In this document: piece by piece, positions 1 through 5,328 of the stretch | Position numbering within the stretch: the stretch's first letter is position 1 | How the letters are laid out: each line of letters starts with the position of its first letter | Origin: Chloroflexota bacterium | GTDB lineage: Bacteria > Chloroflexota > Dehalococcoidia > JACPPY01 | DNA length: 5,328 nucleotides | Assembly: GCA_016189825.1 (NCBI GenBank) | Contig: JACPRR010000189.1 | Location: 1-5,328 of the forward strand | Reading direction: 5' to 3' | Made by a program: the position numbers and the translations under genes | The notes under the pieces: generated by a model | What the model saw: the letters and a program-made list of their open reading frames with translations, nothing else | Told to the model about the DNA's origin: nothing | Database searches by the model: none

Positions 1-1
1 C

Positions 2-349
2 GGACTGAGCCCGCTGGCGCTGAACCTCGCCTATGTGCTGGTGAAGGCCGGCAGGCTCGCCATCGTGGACCAGATGGCCGAGGCCTATAATGCTTTTGCC
101 GATGACAGGCTGGGGATCGTGCACGCCAGGTTGTCTTCCGCTGTGCCGATTGGCGGGGAGGAGCAGGGCAGGGTTGAGCAATGGCTGGAGGAGTACAGCG
201 GCAAGAAGGTGGTACTGGAATCGACAATCGACCCGCAATTGTTGGGCGGGCTGGTGATACGCATGGGTGACAAAGTGTTCGATGCCAGTGTGAGAACACG
301 GCTGGAGCGGTTGAAGAGGAATCTGCTGAGGGCTGGCGGCGGGGCTTGA
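2..349 (+). CDS. atpH: F1F0 ATP synthase delta (OSCP) subunit, 5'-truncated by window edge
   Basis: C-terminal 115 residues of the delta subunit, the part of the peripheral stalk that joins the top of the alpha3beta3 head to subunit b. The frame is open from base 2 and ends at a TGA (347-349); the true start lies upstream of the window. A GTG at 35 is in frame but is internal, because coding continues before it (GLSPLALNLAY). The family is about 180 residues long, so roughly 65 are missing. The diagnostic OSCP C-terminal signature is clear: LLGGLVIRMGDKVFDASVRTRLERLKRNLL, read here as two halves, the glycine pair plus I-R-x-G-D and then D-x-S-V-R-x-R-L-x-x-L. It lies 33 nt upstream of atpA, the standard hAGDC order, which supports the assignment. 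Nothing looks broken in the visible part. Confidence 0.95.
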   Translation, partial: GLSPLALNLAYVLVKAGRLAIVDQMAEAYNAFADDRLGIVHARLSSAVPIGGEEQGRVEQWLEEYSGKKVVLESTIDPQLLGGLVIRMGDKVFDASVRTRLERLKRNLLRAGGGA

Positions 350-382
350 GTGTAAAAATCGGGGAAGCCTTGGAGGCGTCAT

Positions 383-1897
383 ATGGCTGTTCGTGGCCAC
401 GATATTGCTTCAATAATTAAGGACCAGATACAGAAGTTCGGGGCGGCTACTGAGATCGCCAACGTCGGCACAGTCATGGAGGTCGGCGACGGTATCGCCC
501 GAATCCACGGGCTGAGCGGCGCAAAGGCGTCCGAGCTGCTCGAGTTCAAGGACGGGACGATGGCCCTGGTGCTGAACCTGGAAGAGGACAGCGTTGCGGC
601 TGTCGTCCTCGGCGACTACTCCAGCATCCGGGAGGGCGCTGAAGTCCGTTCGACGGGGAAGGTCGTCGAGGTCCCGGTAGGCGAGGGACTGCTGGGCCGC
701 GTGGTCAACCCCCTCGGTGTGCCCCTGGACGGGAGAGGCTCGATCAGCTTCAAGAAGACGCGTCCGGTCGAGAAGATAGCGCCCAATGTGGTCACCAGGC
801 AGCCGGTCAACACGCCGGTGCTCACCGGGATCAAGGCAATTGACAGCATGGTCCCGATTGGGAGAGGGCAGCGTGAGCTGATCATCGGCGACCGTTTCAC
901 GGGCAAGTCTGCGCTCGCCATCGATACCATAATCAACCAGAAGGGCGGCAACCTTATTTGCATCTACGTCGCCATCGGACAGAAGTCCGCGAAAGTAGCA
1001 CAGGTCGTCGGCGCTCTGGAGAGCCACGGCGTCATGCAACATACCATCGTCGTGGCCGCGAATGCCGCTGACCCGGCGCCTCTTCAGTACCTGGCGCCAT
1101 ACGCCGGCTGCGCCATCGGCGAGGAGTTCATGGATGCCGGCAAGGATGCACTCGTCATTTATGATGACCTGTCCAAGCATGCATGGGCATACCGGCAGCT
1201 ATCTCTGCTCCTGCGGCGCCCGCCGGGGCGCGAGGCCTATCCGGGAGACGTATTCTACCTGCACAGCCGCTTGCTGGAGCGCGCGGCGCGGATGGCCCCC
1301 GAATTCGGCGGCGGGTCGCTGACTGCTCTGCCGATAATCGAAACGCTGGCGGGCGACGTTTCGGCGTACATACCGACAAACGTCATTTCCATCACCGATG
1401 GTCAGATATATCTGGAGTCGGACATGTTCAATGCCGGCGTGCGGCCGGCGATAAACGCTGGCCTTTCAGTTTCCCGCGTGGGAGGCTCGGCGCAGACGAA
1501 GGCGATGAGGAAGGTCGCCGGCAGGATCAGGACGGACCTTGCTCAGTACCGCGAGCTCGCGGCGTTCGCGCAGTTTGGCACCGCCGACCTGGACAAAGCT
1601 ACCAGGGCGCAACTGGAGCGCGGCCAGCGGACGATTGAAGTACTGAAACAGGCGCGGTTCGCTCCGATGGCGGTGGAACATGAGGTGATGATACTTTACG
1701 CGCTGATAAACGGGGCACTGGATGATGTCCCGGTGGCCAGGGTCAGCGCGTTTGAGGCTGCTTTCCATCGCTACATGGACGCCACTTACCCGCAGGTGGG
1801 CAAAGCCATTCTGACGGACAAGGACTTGAGCAAGGAGACGGAGGAGGCGCTGAAGCAGGCGATCGCCGAGTTCAAGAAGACCTCTTCCTTCGCATGA
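383..1897 (+). CDS. atpA: F1 ATP synthase alpha subunit
   Basis: Full-length 504-residue alpha subunit, the non-catalytic nucleotide-binding partner of beta in the F1 head. The ATG at 383 is preceded by GGAGG at 372-376 with a 6-nt spacer, a strong start. An N-terminal beta-barrel spans about residues 25-95, the nucleotide-binding domain about 96-370 and the C-terminal helical bundle about 375-504. The P-loop is GDRFTGKS (169-176); the usual form is GDRQTGKT, so F172 replaces Gln and S176 replaces Thr. The Walker B region is ALVIYDD (256-262). Q200 is present, as is the arginine finger R365 in SVSRVGG, which reaches into the catalytic site of beta. The block [20 protein letters not shown] (270-289) is typical of the family. 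Its stop (TGA 1895-1897) overlaps an ATG in another frame (ATGA), and atpG follows 43 nt later. Long open frames on the opposite strand across this gene are shadows of GC-rich coding. Confidence 0.98.
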   Translation: MAVRGHDIASIIKDQIQKFGAATEIANVGTVMEVGDGIARIHGLSGAKASELLEFKDGTMALVLNLEEDSVAAVVLGDYSSIREGAEVRSTGKVVEVPVGEGLLGRVVNPLGVPLDGRGSISFKKTRPVEKIAPNVVTRQPVNTPVLTGIKAIDSMVPIGRGQRELIIGDRFTGKSALAIDTIINQKGGNLICIYVAIGQKSAKVAQVVGALESHGVMQHTIVVAANAADPAPLQYLAPYAGCAIGEEFMDAGKDALVIYDDLSKHAWAYRQLSLLLRRPPGREAYPGDVFYLHSRLLERAARMAPEFGGGSLTALPIIETLAGDVSAYIPTNVISITDGQIYLESDMFNAGVRPAINAGLSVSRVGGSAQTKAMRKVAGRIRTDLAQYRELAAFAQFGTADLDKATRAQLERGQRTIEVLKQARFAPMAVEHEVMILYALINGALDDVPVARVSAFEAAFHRYMDATYPQVGKAILTDKDLSKETEEALKQAIAEFKKTSSFA

Positions 1898-1922
1898 AGA
1901 CGTACATGGGTAGCGGGACAAC

Positions 1923-1928
1923 AAGGAG
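1923..1928 (+). promoter_or_regulatory. Ribosome binding site of atpG with long spacer
   Basis: AAGGAG lies 12 nt before the ATG at 1941, longer than the usual 5-9 nt. The atpG frame is closed upstream by a TAG at 1911-1913 and has no other start codon between that stop and 1941, so the start is fixed despite the spacing. Translation may be helped by coupling to the upstream gene. Confidence 0.6.
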
Positions 1929-1940
1929 CACCGAGCCGAG

Positions 1941-2801
1941 ATGCTGAGCCCCCGGGTGCTGAGACGGCGCATCAAGAGTGTCCAGAGCACGGCGAAGATA
2001 ACCCGCGCCATGGAGATGATAGCCACGGCGAAGATGAAACGCACGCAGGAGGCTGCTCTCGCCGGGCGTCCCTATGCGGAAAAGATGACCTACGTCATCG
2101 GCCATCTCGCTGCGTCCCTTTCCGGCGACGCCGACGCTACGCCGGCCTTCCTGAAATCCCGTGACGTGAAGCGGATCGGTATCGTACACATCACCACGGA
2201 CCGAGGCTTGTGCGGGGCGCTGAACTCCAGCGTCAACCGCCAGGCGGCAAGCTTCATTTTGAAAGAAGGCAAGCCGGTGAGCGTGGTGGCGGTGGGGAAG
2301 AAAGGCCGGGAATTCATGTCCCGGAATGCGCTGGAGGTCAGGGCTGAATTCATGGGTGTCGGTGATGCGCCAAAGATCGTCGACACTCTGCCTGTGTCGC
2401 GCGTGATAATGGAGGACTACCTCTCCGGGTATGTCGATCTTGTATACTTGTCCTACCCGCGATTCATCAGTACGATGGTGCAACGTCCCGTGATCGAGCA
2501 ACTCATACCCGTGGAGCCGGTGCCCTTGGAGCGAGGGCAACTGGCAGACTACATCTACGAGCCGAACGTGACCGTGGTGCTCGACAGGCTGTTGCCCCGG
2601 TTCGTGGAGATGCAGGTATTCCATGCTGTACTGGAGGCGATTGCGAGCGAGCAGTCAGCGCGTATGGTCGCGATGCGGAACGCGACTGACAGTGCCAAGG
2701 AGATGGTCGCGGATCTGACGCTGGCCTTGAACAAGGCCCGCCAGGAGATGATAACCAAGGAGTTGTTGGATATCACTGGCGGTGTTGCCGCACTTACGTA
2801 G
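1941..2801 (+). CDS. atpG: F1 ATP synthase gamma subunit
   Basis: Full-length 286-residue gamma subunit, the central rotor shaft whose two long terminal helices form a coiled coil inside the alpha3beta3 ring. The N-terminal helix is recognisable at residues 7-34 (LRRRIKSVQSTAKITRAMEM followed by IATAKMKR). The Rossmann-like middle domain has TTDRGLCGALN (85-95), the counterpart of the usual SSDRGLCGGLN. The C-terminal helix carries SEQSARMVAMRNATDSA (236-252) and LNKARQEMITKELLDITGG (263-281). Position 263 is Leu where YNKARQ is common. The start at 1941 is the only one possible after an in-frame stop at 1911. No insertion like the redox-regulated loop of chloroplast gamma is visible. It sits between alpha and beta as in the standard operon. 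Confidence 0.97.
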   Translation: MLSPRVLRRRIKSVQSTAKITRAMEMIATAKMKRTQEAALAGRPYAEKMTYVIGHLAASLSGDADATPAFLKSRDVKRIGIVHITTDRGLCGALNSSVNRQAASFILKEGKPVSVVAVGKKGREFMSRNALEVRAEFMGVGDAPKIVDTLPVSRVIMEDYLSGYVDLVYLSYPRFISTMVQRPVIEQLIPVEPVPLERGQLADYIYEPNVTVVLDRLLPRFVEMQVFHAVLEAIASEQSARMVAMRNATDSAKEMVADLTLALNKARQEMITKELLDITGGVAALT

Positions 2802-4253
<1,452 letters not shown>

Positions 4254-4275
4254 GGCAACCGGAGAGCAGACGCAG

Positions 4276-4716
4276 ATGTCCACGTTGAAGCTGGAGATAG
4301 TGACCGCCGAAGGAGTGGCATACTCCGACGAGGTGAACGCGGTAGTGGCTCCCGGGATTGAAGGGCAGCTCGGGATATTACCGCATCATGCGCCTCTCAT
4401 GACGGTACTAGAGCCCGGACAGATCATGGTGCGGAAGGGTGGCGAAGAGACTTTCATGGCCATCACCGGCGGCTATCTCGAGGTGCGTCCGGACAAGGTT
4501 GTGATACTGGCGGATGCCGCTGAGCGGGCCGAGGAAATCGACGTGGCGAGAGCGGAAGAAGCCAGGAAGCGCGCCGAGGAGCGGCTAAAGGCCGCCGGCG
4601 GCTCTCTCGTGGACCTTGCGCGCGCTGAGGCCGCACTGCGCCGCTCGATGGTGAGGCTAAGGGTAGCTGAGTCAGTGAAGCGACGCGGGGCAGCTCGTAC
4701 GAGGCCGCAGCAATAG
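4276..4716 (+). CDS. atpC: F1 ATP synthase epsilon subunit
   Basis: Epsilon subunit of 146 residues, slightly longer than the common 130-140. It binds the foot of gamma and can inhibit ATP hydrolysis through its C-terminal helices. The beta-sandwich (about 1-85) shows [19 protein letters not shown] (30-48) and [20 protein letters not shown] (65-84). The two-helix domain covers about 88-135. IDVARA at 88-93 matches the (I/L)DxxRA ATP-binding motif described for Bacillus-type epsilon, with E83, R99, R123 and R127 at matching positions. The last 12 or so residues ([12 protein letters not shown]) form a basic, low-complexity tail. The ATG at 4276 has GGAG at 4261-4264, spacer 11 nt. It starts 22 nt after atpD and is the last gene of the operon. 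Confidence 0.96.
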   Translation: MSTLKLEIVTAEGVAYSDEVNAVVAPGIEGQLGILPHHAPLMTVLEPGQIMVRKGGEETFMAITGGYLEVRPDKVVILADAAERAEEIDVARAEEARKRAEERLKAAGGSLVDLARAEAALRRSMVRLRVAESVKRRGAARTRPQQ

Positions 4717-4733
4717 GTCCCTTTGCTCGGCTC

Positions 4734-4764
4734 TCCCCCTTTTCTAAAGGGGCACGAAGGGGGA
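4734..4764 (+). terminator. Overlapping alternative stems just after atpC, possible operon end
   Basis: Two mutually exclusive stems share the same C-rich arm. CCCCTTT (4736-4742) pairs with AAAGGGG (4746-4752) around a 3-nt loop, and TCCCCCTT (4734-4741) pairs with AAGGGGGA (4757-4764). Both are perfect. The position, 17 nt after the atpC stop, suits transcript end formation, but there is no T run after either stem, so this is not a canonical intrinsic terminator. It may instead be a dispersed repeat that happens to lie here. Confidence 0.4.
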
Positions 4765-4811
4765 TTAGCAGCTTCTCATGGCGGAGTGACGGGACGTGGT
4801 TCGGTAATCCC
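4761..4811. repeat. Inverted repeat GGGATTA / TAATCCC
   Basis: GGGATTA at 4761-4767 is matched by TAATCCC at 4805-4811, 7 bp perfect with a 37-nt interval. A further 8-bp pair, CATGGCGG at 4777-4784 and CCGCCATG at 4852-4859, overlaps it. These may be remnants of decayed palindromic units; at this length chance is not excluded. Confidence 0.3.
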
Positions 4812-4844
4812 TCACAATCTCCCTAGGAAAGGCAGAGCCTCCAT

Positions 4845-4868
4845 TCCTCTCCCGCCATGGGAGGAGGA
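4845..4868. repeat. Palindromic hairpin unit
   Basis: TCCTCTCCC (4845-4853) pairs with 4859-4868 (GGGAG, a bulged G, AGGA) around the 5-nt loop GCCAT, giving nine pairs with one bulge. It looks like a short REP-type palindrome. No adjacent T run, so a terminator reading is weak. Confidence 0.5.
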
Positions 4869-4927
4869 CATCCCTAATACGCTGAGTCGTGCAAGAAGAT
4901 ATAGCTACGGGGCTTCCGCGAAACGTC

Positions 4928-4949
4928 ATTCCGGCCCCCGAGCCGGAAT
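4928..4949. repeat. Perfect 8-bp hairpin, REP-like
   Basis: ATTCCGGC (4928-4935) pairs perfectly with GCCGGAAT (4942-4949) around CCCCGA. The surrounding phrase, CATTCCGGC through GGAATCCAG, resembles dispersed intergenic palindromes I recall from several bacterial genomes. The outer 14-bp repeat at 5065-5078 could compete for the same left arm. Confidence 0.6.
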
Positions 4950-4996
4950 CCAGAAAGCCGGGGATATTGGGTTGCCTGGGTACCGGCTGCAGTTTA

Positions 4997-5038
4997 TCCT
5001 GAGCGCCACGCCCTTCGAGTCCTTCGAGAGCCTCAGGA
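4997..5038. repeat. Inverted repeat with inner tandem CCTTCGAG
   Basis: TCCTGAG (4997-5003) pairs with CTCAGGA (5032-5038). Between them CCTTCGAG occurs twice, at 5012-5019 and 5021-5028. TTTATCCTGAGC next to TTCGA-rich sequence is another pattern I recall from dispersed intergenic repeats; the family is not identified here. Confidence 0.45.
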
Positions 5039-5139
5039 ACCGTCTCACGGACCGTGGCGCCGAAGGGCCGGTATGACGAAGTTCGACCACGGGGGGAGAG
5101 AAAAGGGCCAACTTTCGTGACAACGGAGCAGAATTGCAG

Positions 5140-5244
5140 CCGTAGTCGCGCGGCATGCCGCGCCGGAATCTGTGGCAATATGTTGTAGTATTCCTCGGTT
5201 GGGCGCTGATCCGCGGTCTTGGGCGCGGCATGCCGCCACTACGG
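5140..5244. repeat. 105-bp unit with long imperfect terminal inverted repeats
   Basis: The left arm 5140-5164 (starting CCGTAGT, ending GGCATGCCGCGCC) pairs with the right arm 5222-5244 over 22 base pairs, with one C/C mismatch (5147/5237) and a 2-nt bulge (5150-5151). Each arm also holds its own palindrome around GGCATGCC: 16 bp perfect at 5148-5163 and 12 bp at 5225-5236. The 57-nt interior (5165-5221) has no coding content. Flanks show only a shared AG, too short to count as a target-site duplication. Best read as a MITE-like or REP-pair element. Confidence 0.6.
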
Positions 5245-5328
5245 AGCGACCTGGAGCCTCGTCGGTCTCCCCGCGTTACCGGCCGATGTTTTCGTGAGAA
5301 TAGTCAAGAGGCTCGGGAGCTAGTGTAG

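Larger units (their letters stand above)
4924..5078. repeat. 155-bp unit bounded by 14-bp imperfect inverted repeats
   Basis: CGTCATTCCGGCCC at 4924-4937 is the reverse complement of GGGCCGGTATGACG at 5065-5078 except at one position (13 of 14). Inside lie a strong hairpin at 4928-4949 and an inverted repeat at 4997-5038. No coding frame of interest and no clear target-site duplication flank it. The form fits a small non-autonomous palindromic element or a fused pair of REP-like units; which of these is inference. Confidence 0.55.
4717..5328. other. Non-coding tail after the ATP synthase operon, built of palindromic repeat units
   Basis: About 610 nt with no gene I can support. The open frames here, such as 4723-5076 on the + strand and several on the - strand, translate the palindromes themselves, have no good ribosome binding site and resemble no family I know. 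No tRNA, rRNA or CRISPR pattern is visible. The stretch is filled by hairpin and inverted-repeat units listed separately. Positions 5079-5139 and 5245-5328 hold nothing I recognise beyond a weak bulged pairing of 5076-5083 with 5110-5118. Confidence 0.8.

Noticed and set aside
343..369. Possible hairpin GGCTT / AAGCC between atpH and atpA
   Set aside because: Only five pairs with a 17-nt loop; too weak to call.
410..1180. 256-codon open frame antisense to atpA
   Set aside because: The sense frame is an unmistakable alpha subunit; long antisense frames are a by-product of GC-rich codon use.
1872..2624. 250-codon open frame antisense to atpG
   Set aside because: It is the complement of a clear gamma gene, with a His-rich, domain-free translation.
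5046..5056. CACGGACCGTG palindrome as a protein-binding site
   Set aside because: Eleven bases with odd symmetry inside a larger repeat unit; no promoter nearby and no reason to prefer it over chance.
4723..5076. 117-codon open frame on the + strand after atpC
   Set aside because: It starts at a TTG with no ribosome binding site, and its translation (RHSGPRAGIQKAGD and similar) comes from the palindromic repeats; no domain is recognisable.
4765..5178. 137-codon open frame on the - strand, with two others overlapping it
   Set aside because: It runs across the same repeats in reverse, has a low-complexity composition and no family resemblance; an open frame here is expected by chance in GC-rich sequence.
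5165..5194. GGAAT / ATTCC pairing and a TAGTAT box as a promoter
   Set aside because: Pairing of five bases only, and no matching -35 element at suitable spacing; no gene starts downstream in the window.
4734..5244. CRISPR array
   Set aside because: The repeats differ from one another and lack regular unit and spacer lengths.

Overview
The window carries the distal half of a bacterial F-type ATP synthase operon, all on the + strand, in the order delta (atpH, 5' end cut off) - alpha (atpA) - gamma (atpG) - beta (atpD) - epsilon (atpC). These encode the soluble F1 sector plus the OSCP/delta stalk. The membrane subunits (a, c, b) would be expected just upstream, outside the window. All five frames are intact, the spacers are short (22 to 57 nt) and no promoter is evident between the genes, so the block is probably transcribed as one message from upstream.

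The DNA is GC-rich by eye. The alpha and beta proteins have a flavour I associate from memory with Chloroflexota of the Dehalococcoidia type: the KHAWAYRQ and [12 protein letters not shown] stretches in alpha, and DDYTDPG and ALERSI in beta. The intergenic palindromes are also of a kind I have seen in such genomes. The lineage is an inference without a database search and is held at moderate confidence.

Layout: 2-349 atpH C-terminal part; 383-1897 atpA; 1941-2801 atpG; a hairpin in the 57-nt gap at 2822-2841; 2859-4253 atpD; 4276-4716 atpC; then 4717-5328, about 610 nt with no credible gene. That tail is a mosaic of palindromic or inverted-repeat units: overlapping C-rich/G-rich stems at 4734-4764, a hairpin at 4845-4868, a unit bounded by 14-bp inverted repeats at 4924-5078 with an inner 8-bp perfect hairpin, and a unit with long imperfect terminal inverted repeats at 5140-5244.

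Together the genes build the rotary catalytic head. Alpha3beta3 makes or hydrolyses ATP, gamma is the central shaft, epsilon is its regulatory partner, and delta ties the head to the peripheral stalk. The core catalytic residues are present. Points of interest are an atypical alpha P-loop (GDRFTGKS), a Met in the beta adenine pocket where Phe is usual, altered stretches around the beta Walker B helix, a complete ATP-binding signature in epsilon, and the repeat mosaic after the operon. I found no sign of a novel defence, mobile or regulatory system beyond these repeats.
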